From: Bromus sterilis
Lineage: Eukaryota > Streptophyta > Magnoliopsida > Poales > Poaceae
Length of the DNA: 64,000 nt
Assembly: GCA_950022295.1 (NCBI GenBank)
Contig: OX465599.1
Span: forward strand, 283,423,501 to 283,487,500
Direction: 5' to 3'
Shown one piece after another: positions 45,090 to 56,583 of this stretch. The notes below the pieces were generated by a model, which did no database searches, was not told the origin of the DNA, and saw nothing but the letters and a program-made list of their open reading frames with translations. Within the stretch, counting starts at the first letter, position 1, and every line of letters begins with the position of its first letter. A program made the translations under genes and the position numbers.

Positions 45090-47926
45090 GGAGGCAACCC
45101 AAAATGTTGTTACTTTAAATTTTAGTGGTCTTGATGCATGTTACTAATATAGCAACATCATTGTATCTTTATTTTCAAGCTTTGTGCCAAGTTTTAGCCT
45201 CCGATTGCAAGAAAGATCAAAAGTTGTGACAAGCTGTTCATAAATAGATTATGTCTGCTTGACGGAAAAATTCACCAAAAATCACCAGATCATCATTTTG
45301 ATCTGATTTTTTTGACAGTATGCTCTATATAATGGTCTTTCTGGCGTCTGTTCTGAGTTTTTTTTATTTGACTTGCATAAGTGCCCCAAAAAATTATTTA
45401 CTACCTGCTGGTCTGTTTTTCACAAATTCTGCCACATCTTGCGTTTTCTCCGTTTTTCAAATCTTAAGCTTGTTTTTTCTTTGCAAAAAATATTTGGCAA
45501 TCTTGAGAAATAGTAGATCTTCATGAAATTTTTTATTTCCAGTAGAGAAAAGTTATTTATTTATGGGTACTAACCACTCTAATCAGCTTATGATGAGTTT
45601 CTATGAAATGAGTTTTCAAGTATGCGAAGGAAGATGATGAAAGAAGATCCGGGAGAGTCAAAAGCTCAAGATTGGGGATGCCCCAATGCACCCCCATGAA
45701 ATATCCAAGGAGACTCAAGCGTCTAAGATTGGGGATGCCCCCATGCATCCCCTTCTCCATCAACAATCATCAGTTCGTCCTTCTCCATGCTATAATTTTA
45801 TCACTTCATATGTTATGAGCGCCTCGCTCTTTACTTTTTAGTTTGTTTTAGTTTTGCTTGCTTTTCATAACAAGTTGGACCCTAGCCTTCATTGTTTGGG
45901 AGAGAAACATGCTCCACTTCACCCTAGAACACAACATAGGTTTTCATGCTTATCATCTTGTGTGTGTTCTTTATCTTTTCATAGTTGCTGTCATGCTTAG
46001 CTCTTAGTTTTCGTGCTTATCTTTTTAAGATATTTAATTTAGGTTGTTGCTTTTGGAACTCTCTTGAGTTATCATGCTTATGTTGTTTAGAGAGTTTGTC
46101 TGTTGCACTGAGTTGTGAGTCTTGCATGAGTAGGTAATTGAGGTTGCTATTATAAGTGTAGTAGTAACTTGCAATAGTTTTGAGGTATTGATTTGAGTAA
46201 TGTTTGGACTTTTGGTGCCAAGAGCTTGAGACTTTTTGTGTTAGGTGTCGTATTTTGGGCAATCCATGCTTATTTTCAAAAACTACAAAAAAATGTTGAG
46301 AACTCTAGCTACTAGATGGATCGCTAACCTCTAGAGGGGTTGGAATATATAGAGTACCCTCACGTACCATGGGTCGAGGATGCGCAAGGATAACAAAACC
46401 CCCATACACTCCTCCTCAGGGTACTTGTCTCTTTGTGAACCTCCTGATTAGATAGAGAGTTACCGATAATAAGTGCATAAGTTCTTCGGACTAATGCAAG
46501 TATTCAATTGTTGGCACTTCCACCTTCCAAATTTTTCTAGCCTCTTCAGTACCGTGCATTGCCCTTTATCATCTTGAGAGTTGGTGCAAACTTCTCCGGT
46601 GCATCCAAACCCTTGGCATGATACGCTCTTTCATCATAAACCTTCGTATATCCTTCCTCAAAACAACCATCATACCTACCTATCAAGGCATTTCCATAGC
46701 CTTTCCGAGATACATTGCCATGCAAAATCCATCATCTCATGACTTGATTTTCATGTCATACATGTTTTTGCTTGATCGTAGAGCCGCATGCTAGTTGTGC
46801 CTTGCCCTTATAATTGCTACATGCGTGCTAGTATCATTGCATATCTTGCTACACTAGCAGAGACATACATTTGCATATATCATGATAGCTTTTCAGTTTT
46901 CTTTATGTTGAGTACGTCTTATAAAGAGTGTGATCTTCTATACTCTTTTAAAATATAGAGTGTTGCCCTTAAAGTGAGGAAAAGATTCCAAAGAGGACAA
47001 ATTAAAAGATCCCAAAGACGACAAATGAGAGATAAATATAAAGAGCCAATGAGGCCAAAAAAATACTAAAAATAGAAAAAAAGAAATAAAAAGAGAGAAG
47101 GGGGCAACACTACTATTCCTTTTGAAAGATCCACACTTGTACTCTATATTTATATTTGTACTCCACAAAGATTTTCATATCATTCATGCATAACTATGTG
47201 GGGATCCTTACATTATAGAACTTGGCTTGCATATTCCAGGGATGAGCCTCCTCAAATGAGCTCTAGGTCTTAGTGAGCAAGCAAGTTTGATGCACCTCCA
47301 CTAGTTCCATTGGAGAGCTTACCTTAGCTCATATGTGCATCCGTTGCATGGCAATCCCTACTCCTCACATCATATATATCATTTGGCTTTCTCTCGCCTA
47401 TGATTTTCCTCATTGATGTGAGCCTTTCACACCTTTTTGTCTTCCTTCCCCACCATTATTCTCTTTGCCATCCTAAGTGCCAACATATCTTGCTTGCGCT
47501 CATCCATTGCATGAGTGCTTAAAGTCGAAAGGGAGAGGATCAGTTTGACTTGTGCCTGACTAGTGGTCTAGGGATGAGTCAAAATAAGATTCCGAAGGAG
47601 ACCAAGTGTGAAGTTTTATTAGATTGAGTTCTCAATTAAACTATATAGTATTTTTATGCTCTAAACTCATCTCCCATTTCTTGCACGCAAACACCATTTG
47701 GAGACATTCGAGTCACGGACAGCGAGAGATCTTGCACATTTATGTTCTTACTTTGCTATTTTCAATACTAGACATAGACTCTTAATTGTTATTGTCATCA
47801 CTTGAATTGCATATCTTACTTGCTTTACTTTGAAGTTCTTATATGTGTGATAGCATGTCACCACATAAATCATCCGTGTTATCATTTACCTACTCGAGGA
47901 CAAGCAGGAATTAATCTTGCGGATGT
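45090..47926 (+). mobile_element. Athila-like internal region, unit 2 (non-coding part only)
   Basis: It starts GGAGGCAACCC immediately after LTR B, with no primer site, gag or protease, and is collinear with about 22755-25612 of unit 1 at clearly lower but obvious identity. It includes the duplicated stem-loop (45668-45752) and the purine-rich end before the next LTR. No coding sequence. Confidence 0.85.
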
Positions 47927-48630
47927 TGATACGTCCCAAACATATCTATAATTTCTGCTTGTTCTATTCTTATTTGGGTGACATTGTTATGTGTTTTGCT
48001 ACAATTTCATAACTTTATACACATATTTGGACTAACCTACCAAATCAGTGCTCCCAGTGCCAGTTTCTGTCTGCTGATGTCTATGAATTGCAGGTTTATA
48101 CCCATATTTGTAGTGCCCAAAAATTTCCAAGAAAAATATAAAAAAACAGCATTCCAAAAGACTCTGGAAGACTGAAGGGGAGACGGAGGGGGTCCACCCC
48201 CTTCCAGGCGGCCAGTGGGCGCGGCCCCACCCCTAGCTGCGCCAGGAGGCCGCTTGGAGGTAGGATTGATCTCCGGGAGCTTCTCCACCACCATGAGCGC
48301 TTTCCAGATGTGCCGTGAGTAGCTCCCCTTGGACCATGGGTCCATGACCAGTAGCTATGTGATGTCTTCTCTCCAATCTTGTGCTTCAATTCTTAGCCCT
48401 TGTGAGCTGCTGAAAGTGCATTTACTCCTCAATGGTGTTTTGTTGTAATGACAATGTGGTTAGTGGGACTAATGACGGGTGTTAAAGATTTATCTCAGGT
48501 CATAGGTCCCGTGGTGGGTTATTAATTTTGGAGGATGATTGGCCCCGATTCAAAAAGATAAAAGGCGTGGTGTTTACCTGATGACTCGAAGGATTCTTTC
48601 GGTTTGATTTGAGTCATAGGATCACCACAC

Positions 48631-48638
48631 TATAAATA
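48631..48638 (+). promoter_or_regulatory. Upstream TATA box in copia 2 LTR
   Basis: TATAAATA in CACACTATAAATAGGGG. The 3' LTR copy is mutated to TATAAAGA (59363-59370). Confidence 0.6.
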
Positions 48639-48775
48639 GGGGTCAACGAGATTGAGTATGTGTGGGAACATATTTTCCATGTCCAAATATTTCATCCCAA
48701 ACCCATCTGGAAGAAGTGCCGAAAAGTGTGCGATTGCATGGGCTCATTGTGAGGTGGACCAGTTTGTCTCTGGTC

Positions 48776-49001
48776 ACCCCGTGTGCACGGGGTCTCTGAC
48801 CCCCGTGCGCACGGGGTACCCAGAGGCTCACTGAGTAACCCGTGCGCACGGGGTCTCTGACCCCCGTGCGCACGGGGTACCCCGAGCCTCTCTGAGTAGT
48901 CCGTGCGCACGGGGTCCCAGACCCCCGTGCGCACGGGGTAGAGCATCCGGCTCTGAGTAGCCCGTGCGCACGGGGCTCACTTAGCCCGTGCGCACGGGCC
49001 T
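48776..49001 (+). repeat. Array of palindromic CCCCGTGCGCACGGGG motifs
   Basis: Eight copies of a 14-16-bp palindrome centred on GTGCGCAC, arranged in pairs with a period near 61-62 bp; the first copy has GTGTGCAC. Between copies are short strings such as CTCTGAGTAG and TCTCTGAC. The same array is in the 3' LTR (59508-59733). Confidence 0.95.
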
Positions 49002-49036
49002 CCAACGGCTAGATGCCCCCTCACAGCTCTCTCCAC

Positions 49037-49044
49037 TATATAAG
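49037..49044 (+). promoter_or_regulatory. Second TATA-like box in copia 2 LTR
   Basis: TATATAAG just after the palindrome array, about 30 bp upstream of a C/T-rich stretch (49045-49070) typical of plant leaders. The 3' LTR copy reads TATATAAT. Either this or the upstream box may set the RNA start. Confidence 0.5.
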
Positions 49045-49756
49045 CCCCCCTTCTTCTTCGTCCAGCCCTAATCCTTTTCCCTTGCTTGAGCCTCCACTCC
49101 ATGAACTCCATTTTGCTCAATACTCCCATCTCCTCCAACCAAACTTGTTGATACTTTGGGATTTGGGAGAGCAAGGCCCAATCTACACTTCCACCAAACC
49201 GATTTGTGTTCCCCGCAAGATTTCTTCACCGTTGACTTGTTACTCTTGGAGCTTTGGCTCCTAGGCGGCTAGGTGTCCGTCCCGGAAGCTTCCTTGCTTG
49301 TGGTGTGCTCCGGGAAGTCTGTAAAGGTGTGGTGGTCGCCTTCAAGACCAACCCCGAGTGGATTCGAGGCTCATCCGTTGGGGGTGACTCGAAAGGGGAG
49401 AATACGGTGAGCTACGTTGTTGTAGCGTTCTCAATCTTGAGCACCGCTCCAACGGAGATTAGCACTCCCTCAAAAGAGTGTGAACTTCGGTCAAACAAAT
49501 CACCGCGTCTCCTCTTCACTTGTGGTTTATCCTTTCCGCCCTTTACTTGTTCTAACCTTGTATGCTTGTTGGCTTGCTATCGTATTTGTTGCCTAGCATA
49601 CTTGATTTAAGCTTGCTTGCCACCTAGGGTTATTTCATCTAGTTCACATCTAGAGAATTGTTTTAATCCGCCTAACCCTAAAATTTGGTAATAAAGCTTA
49701 AATTTGTTAGTCAACTATTCACCCCCCCTCTAGTTGACCGTATCGATCCTTTCAAT

Positions 49757-49768
49757 TGGTATCAGAGC
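49757..49768 (+). other. Primer-binding site of copia 2
   Basis: TGGTATCAGAGC two bases after the 5' LTR; initiator tRNA-Met type. Confidence 0.94.
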
Positions 49769-49806
49769 TTTGGTCTCTTATCAAGGGCTTAACCGCCTAA
49801 GAGAAT

Positions 49807-52439
49807 ATGGTCAATCTAGGGGATCAAGGTGATACCCTTCCCACGGATGGGGGAGTACCGAGTGCACATGGTGCACCCATTACTAACCCACCCGTCCCAC
49901 AAACAACACACCAAGAGGGTGGTGGACCTAGCTCCGCCACCTCACTAACCATGACCGAATTCGCCTCTTTCATGGAGTCTTTCAAAAGCTCCATGGAAAA
50001 TTCGATGAAGGCCTTGGTTCGTGAAGAGGTCGATAAGAAGCTTGCTTCTATCTCACAAGCTCCCTCTACCTCATCAACATTTTGTCCAAACACCACTTTG
50101 GATGTTGATGGAGTGAGGGAGACACCACCACCACCACGTCCTATTGCACCGTCATACAATGCTGCTGCTCCTTCATATGCTCGTCCTCATATTCCTATGC
50201 CGCATATTAATCATACTGGGGACCCCCCCTCTTGAATCCTGACTCGTTTGGTAAATGGAAGCTAGCTATGGAGTCCCATGTCCGGAGTGCCTCCACTCAA
50301 TTGTGGTGGATCATCTTGAGAGGCTATCGTCCCGAGGATCCGTCAAGCTTATCTCCAAGAGAAGAGGTTGATGAACAACTCAATGACACTGCCTGTCACA
50401 TGCTCCGGAAGGACGTGCCGGATGACTACCGAGACTCCATTTCTCTATTGAAGTCGGCCAAGGAAATTTGGAATACCCTTGGGGAAATCTTTGAAGGAGA
50501 CGCAAGTGTGCAGAGATCTCGTCTGGCCCTTCTCAAGACAGAGGTTAACATGTTCGTGAGGAAGGAAGGTGAGACTGCGGATCAAGCTTTCCGTAGGCTC
50601 AAATCCATTGTGTTGGATCTAAGGAACTATGGTTGCACATGGGCCGATGACAATTTCATCAAGGACAGATTCTTGTGCGCCATGATTCTCACGGATGAAA
50701 CCATGGTCACCATGATTTACCAACGCATGGATTTTGACCAATTGACACCAAATCAAATTGTGTCATCCTTCAGCACCAAGTATTTGTTGAAGACCAAGTC
50801 CAAGCAAACCCATGACCTTGTCTATGGGATCAATAGCTCCAACAACCTCGCCTTGAAGGCCAAGAAGGTGGCTTCCCCCTCCAAGATGGTGGAGGTGGAA
50901 GAAGTGGAAGAATATTGTGAAGAAGAAGATGGTCCCTCATGCCCGGCCGAAGACTTTGAAGAAGATGTGGCCCTCCTTGTCCGAAAATATGTGGGCACCA
51001 TGGGGACTCCAGGAAACAAAGGAAGTAATCATCTCAACGGCAAAACCTTTGGAAGAACAAAGTGCTACAATTGTGATAGTCCAAAGCATTTTGTTGCGGA
51101 CTGTCCATATGAAAGAAGAGAAGAGAAATCCGAGAAGCTTATTCTCAAGAAGAAGAGATTCAACAAGTTTGCCAAGAGGCGTGGCGACAAGGTTCTTGTT
51201 CATGAAGAGTACATCTCCGAGGATGAAGAAGACGGTGATGAAGATGAGCACAAGGGCATGGCCGCTATTGCCATGCACTCCAAGCCCTCCTCCACCTCAT
51301 CAAGCCTCTTCGACTCCCCCAACGAGAACAAGACCATCGTCCACCGATGCCTCATGGCAAAGGAGGTAATATCAAAGTCTATCAACTCTACGCCATCATC
51401 TAACACTACCAACTCTTTGCAAGAAGAGTCGGATAACGAGTGTGATGATGATGGTGTCGATTATAGTGAGGAAGCCTCATTGGCTTTCATGAAGACACTT
51501 AAGGGGGAATCCCTTGCTCGTTTCCTCAACATGATGAGGTCACTCACCGAACGTGATGACTACATCGGAAATGTGGAAACCCTCTTAATGGAGGAAAAGG
51601 AGAGAAATGATCTCCTTGAGCAAAATCTCCTTGAAGTAGAAAACATGAAAGCCTCACTTGAGGAAACCATCACTTCAAATGAGATAGATTTTGTTAAAGT
51701 CAATGATGCTCTAGAACTCTCTCTTGAAATTAAGCATGATCTCATGGATAAAATTGCTAAGCTTAAAGTTGATCATGGTGAACTCGGTGAGGAGTATAAA
51801 CTCCTTGAAAAGAGCCACAAGCTCATAAAAGGGGAGCTTATAACTCTCACCGAGTCTTACAACTAACTTACGGCTTCCACTCTTAAAACTCTTGCTACTT
51901 TCTCTCCTAATGATGCATGTGCTTCTAACTCCATTGATTATGCATCACTACTTGTTGAGAACAAAAAGTTGAAAGAGCAACTTGAGAAAGGTCTTGTGTC
52001 TTGTATCCAAGGAGAAAAGAACTTGAATGAGATTTTGAGCAATCAAAAGGAATGTGTGGCCAAAGAGGGAATCAGTTTTGATCCCTCTCAAAAGAAGAAG
52101 AAGAACAAGCACAAGAAGAAGAAGAACAAGAAGAAGAAGCACCAAGCAACTCCTACTCAACAACAAATCACATTTGTGCAAGAAGGGCACAAGGAGAAGG
52201 AGAAAGGGAAGGAGAAGGTTGGAGAGGAAGTCATTTCAAAGGAAGTGGCTCCCTCTTCTAATTATGCCGGCATGAACAACCCATCTTATGTCCTTATTAG
52301 AAGGAATGATGGATATAATTTTGCTAAATTTGTCGGCACTAATTATGATGATTATGCATGGACTATTTGGGTTCCTAAGACCCTTGTTGCTAACTCTCTA
52401 GGACCCATTGAAAAATGGGGACCTAAAAACAAAGCTTGA
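49807..52439 (+). pseudogene. Copia 2 gag
   Basis: ATG at 49807 opens a 142-codon Pro/Ser-rich N-terminal frame that ends at a C-run (about 50222-50228). A single-base frameshift there moves to the frame 50232-51866, which holds the copia gag core (SFGKWKLAMESH, IWNTLGEIFEG, DQAFRRLKSIVLDLRN) and the knuckle CYNCDSPKHFVADC (51063-51104). An in-frame TAA at 51864-51866 interrupts a long coiled-coil region. The frame is then open to TGA at 52437-52439, including a Lys-rich tract and the terminal FAKFVGTN ... IWVPK block. Packages element RNA in the intact family. Two lesions before the terminal stop. Confidence 0.87.
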
Positions 52440-55400
52440 TTGTTGCAGGACTATGCCTCCGGTGGGACACAATGGGTGATTGATAGTGGTTGCACCAATC
52501 ATATGACCGGAGGCAAGGATATGCTCGTGGATTTCGTTGATTCGCTCAAGTCATCCTCGGACATCTCCTTTGGCGACAATAGCAAGGGCAAGGTATTGGG
52601 ATTAGGGAAGTTTGTCATCTCGAGTGATTCTTCACTCAAGAATGTCATGCTTGTCGAATCCCTTCACTACAATCTACTTTCCACTATCCAATTGGCTCGT
52701 GCCGGATATGACTCGCTTTTTAGTGAATTTCATGTGACCGTCTTTAAAAGGGATACTCTCAAAGTGGTCTTTGTTGGGCATGTTGAAGGCAACCTTTACG
52801 TGGTTGATTTCTCGAAAGAGAGCACTCACCTAAAAACATGCCTAATGGCCAAGGACGACGTGGGGTGGTTATGGCACCGTAGACTAGCCCACGTCGGTAT
52901 GAGAAATCTACAATCCCTTATAAAGGGGGAGCACATTGTTGGACTAAGCGATGTTTCCTTTGCCAAAGATCGTGTTTGTAGTGCTTGCATTGCTGGAAAG
53001 CAACATGAGAAGCAACACAAGATAAAGACTATCATCACATCGACGAGGTCTCTTGAGCTCCTTCATTTGGATCTCTTTGGGCCTCCATCATATGATAGTT
53101 TGGGTCGGAGGAGGTATTGCCTTGTCATTGTCGACGACTATACAAGATATACATGGATTTTCTTTCTCAAGACCAAAGATGAGACTCAAGAGACCTTTAT
53201 ATCATTTGCCAAAGAAGCTCAACGTCAACACCAATGTGAGATTATGGCTATTCGAAGTGACAATGGTACCGAGTTCAAGAATTATACATTGGATGAGTTT
53301 TTGAGTGATGAGGGGATCAAACATCAATATTCCGCGGCATATACTCCTCAACAAAATGGTGTTGCGGAGAGGAAGAATAGGACTCTTATTGAGATGGCAA
53401 GGACAATGCTTGATGAGTACAAGTCTCCATACAAGCTTTGGGCCGAAGCCATCAACACCGCGTGTCATGCCTCTAATAGGCTATATCTCCGCAAGCTCAA
53501 GAACAAGACACCTTATGAACTCCTAATCGGGAAGAAGCCAAATGTCTAGTACTTCCGTGTTTTCGGTTGTAAGTGTTTCATTCTCAACAAGAAAACCTGA
53601 TTAGCTAAATTCGAAGCAAAAACATATGAGGGAATATTTGTTGGATATGCCTCAAACTCCCATGCGTATCGTGTTCTCAATAAATCCACCGGATGTATTG
53701 AGGAGACATCGAATGTGGAGTTTGATGAGGATAATGGCTCCCAAGCCAAACCTATTGTTCCAAGTGTTGTAGGTGATGAGGCTCCTTCTCAAGTTATAAG
53801 GACCATGGGGATAGGCCACATTCTTCCACAAGAAACACCCCAAGTCCATGTAATCGAAGAAGGGGTAAGATCCCCTCTTGAGGTTTCTCCTCAAGGGAAG
53901 TCATCACCTCCACCACAAGAGAAAGACGTTTCGGGAGCACAAGCACCTATCCAAGAGCAAGAAGAGGTCCCTCAAGCTACCGAGCAAGATCAAGGGCAAG
54001 CTCAATCAAATGATGATGAACCTATAATTGAGGCCCAAGATCAAGCTCATACAAGTGATCAAGATCAAGTTCAAGAAATTGTCTCTCCACAAGCTAAGAC
54101 AAAAGCAAGTTCGGGTTTCTCCACGAAGAATTCAACCAAGTGAAGAAGAACTTGAAAAGAAGAGACAAAAAGCGGCTTTGAGACTTCAAATGCTTCAACA
54201 CTCCACCGACAAAATCCTTGGAAGCATCTCAAAAGGGGTAACTACTCGTAAACGCTTGGCAAACTTTTGTGAACATCACTCGTTTGTCTCTTGTATTGAG
54301 CCCCTTAAGGTAGAAGAAGCGCTTGATGATCCGGATTGGGTAGAAGCTATGCATGAGGAACTCAACAATTTCTCCCGCAACAAGGTGTGGTCACTTGTTG
54401 CAAGGCCCAAGGAAAATCATAATGTCATTGGGATCAAATGGGTTTTCAAGAACAAGAAAGATGAGCATGGACAAGTCACTCATAACAAGGCAAGGTTAGT
54501 GGCACAAGGGTTCACCCAAATCGAAGGTTTGGATTTTGGTGAAACCTTTGCCCCCGTTACCCGTCTTGAGTCCATTCGTATCTTACTTGCTTATGCTGCT
54601 CATCATGACTTTAAATTATATCAAATGGATGTTAAGAGTGCATTTCTAAATGGTCATTTAAGTGAATTGGTGTATGTTAAGAAACCTCCCGGTTTTGAAG
54701 ACCCCGAATGCCCCAATCACGTTTATCAACTTCATAAGGCTATGTATGGTCTTAAGCAAGCACCTCGTGCTTGGTATGATCACCTTACGACGTTTTTAAA
54801 TGAGAAAGGGTTCGAGATGGGGTTGATAGATACCACTCTCTTTACCAAGAGAGTAAAAGGAGATTTATTTGTATGCCAAATATATGTTGATGACATTATC
54901 TTTGGGTCTACTAATCATGCTTGCAATGTTGAGTTTCAAAATCTCATGACCAAGGAGTTTGCCATGTCTATGATGGGTGAGTTGAAGTTCTTCCTCGGAT
55001 TTCAAGTCAAGAAATTAAGGGGAGGGACTTTCATTAACCAAGCAAAATATATTCAAGACATGCTCAAGCGTTTCGATATGGTGAATGCCAAGCCGATGAA
55101 GACTCCAATGCCAACCAATGGCCAACTCGATCTAGATCCCAATGGTAAAGATGTGGATCAAAAGGTATACCGCTCTATGATCGGTTCTTTGCTTTACCTT
55201 TGTGCATCTAGGCCGGATATTATGTTAAGTGTGTGTATGTGCCCCCAAAGAAAGCCACTATATGGCAGTGAAACGGATCCTTCGATATTTGGTTCATACC
55301 CCAAACTTGGGACTTTGGTATCCCAATGGATCTTCCTTCAAGCTAGTGGGATATTCAGATTCGGATTGGGCCGGTGACATGGTGGATCGTAAGTCCACAT

Positions 55401-55818
55401 CCGGCTCATGTCAATTCCTCGGAAGGTCCTTAGTGAGTTGGTCCTCCAAGAAGCAAAATTGTGTTTCTCTATCAACCGCCGAAGCCGAGTACATTGCCGC
55501 GGGAAGTTGTTGTGCCCAATTATTATGGATGAGCAAACTTTGATGGATTATGGTGTCAAATTTGACAAAGTTCCTCTATTATGTGACAATGAAAGTGCAA
55601 TCAAGATTGCGGATAATCCCGTGCAACATAGCCGAACCAAGCATATTGATATTCGTCATCATTTTCTTCGGGATCATGTGGCACGAGAAGACATTGAGCT
55701 CTTTCATGTGGGCACCGAGAAGCAACTTGCGGATATTTTCACGAAGCCACTTGATGAAGCAAGGTTCCGTGAGTTAAGGCATGAGCTAAATATCGTGGAT
55801 CTTAGTAACATGGGTTGA
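52440..55818 (+). pseudogene. Copia 2 pol: protease, integrase, RT, RNase H (broken)
   Basis: Protease: WVIDSGCTNHMTGG. Integrase zinc region: HRRLAHVG ... CSACIAGKQ; core: LHLDLFGP, RSDNGTEF, NGVAERKNRT. RT: KWVFKNKKDEHG, LYQMDVKSAFLNG, YGLKQAPRAWYD, and active site YVDDIIFGS (near 54887). RNase H: YSDSDWAGD, STAEAEYIA, DNESAIKIA, HIDIRHHFLRD. Lesions: TAG 53547-53549, TGA 53598-53600, frameshift near 54100, a short deletion plus frameshift near 55245 (in the block after LCASRPDIM), and a frameshift near 55543. Pol follows the gag TGA in the same frame; a splice-acceptor-like TTGATTGTTGCAG (ending 52449) sits at the junction. Copia domain order (integrase before RT) is clear. Confidence 0.93.
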
Positions 55819-56583
55819 TGATCTTGCATACACACACTGACTTTTCTATATCTTGCTTAGATGTAGGCACATAAGTAGGGGGAGTAGAATTCTCTCAATG
55901 ATTCCGACATAACCCTACTTGTGCATAAATTGATCAAAATCTTTCACATCCGCCATTTATAGATGGCACTTGTGCTTCAAAGATGAGTAGTGGAGACGGG
56001 CCCAAGGTCAAAATCTTCGCGGTTCCGTACCACAATTGCTCAAACATGGTGACTCTCGGGTCACCGCCTTTTTCCGCGTTATAGCGTTGTTTTTTTTTCG
56101 AGTCGTTTAGACTCTTGGTGTCTTCCCCCGGATAGGAATAGTGTCCTTTGACCTTAGTTGCCCTATCCTATTCGACTCTTATCTCATAAGACATTCTCTG
56201 TTATCATTTCCGTGTAAATGCTCTCCACTCACACCTCCATAGCATAGACGTTCTAGTGCGATGTTCCTCAATTTTGTGTTGGTTCAGCTTGACATTTAGG
56301 GATGAGGTAAGGGGTCACCCCGAGCCCCTCCCCTCCTTGTCAAAACTGACGAAACCTTCTGAGGACCTCGTGTGCACGGGGTGTACCGTGCGCACGGACC
56401 CCCGTGCGCACGGGGGTTATGCGGTTGGCACCCATATGACTAGGGCGCGGGGTGGAGAGGGAGTTACCCCTCCTCATTATCCCCCACGCCTCTGTCTTCT
56501 TCAGGGTCGCCGCCGCCGTCGCCATCTTGCCTCCTCCGGCCATCTCCCGGCCAAAGGCACGGATCCCCCCTTCATTGGACACC
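55819..56583 (+). other. Pol-ORF3 spacer and leader of copia 2
   Basis: No coding domain. An AGGGGGAG motif lies at about 55877-55884. Three GTGCGCAC-type palindromes are at 56368-56418. The stretch 56495-56580 is GC-rich with CGCCGCCGTCGCC-type composition, like a plant 5' leader, and runs into the ORF3 ATG. Confidence 0.55.

Larger units (their letters stand above)
48411..49754 (+). repeat. 5' LTR of copia 2
   Basis: TGAAAGTGCATTTACTCC to CGATCCTTTCA. It has a TATA box (48631-48638), an array of eight palindromic CCGTGCGCACGG motifs (48776-49001) and a second TATA-like box (49037-49044). Open frames inside the LTR, such as 49254-49610, have no recognisable domain. Confidence 0.96.

Noticed and set aside
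48776..49001. Palindromic repeats at regular spacing, again CRISPR-like
   Set aside because: The intervals are themselves repeated LTR sequence and the same array is in the 3' LTR; the context is a copia LTR.
49254..49610. 118-codon frame in the copia 2 5' LTR, nearly repeated in the 3' LTR (59986-60327)
   Set aside because: Similarity follows from LTR identity; no recognisable domain, and the frame is shortened by an indel in the second copy.
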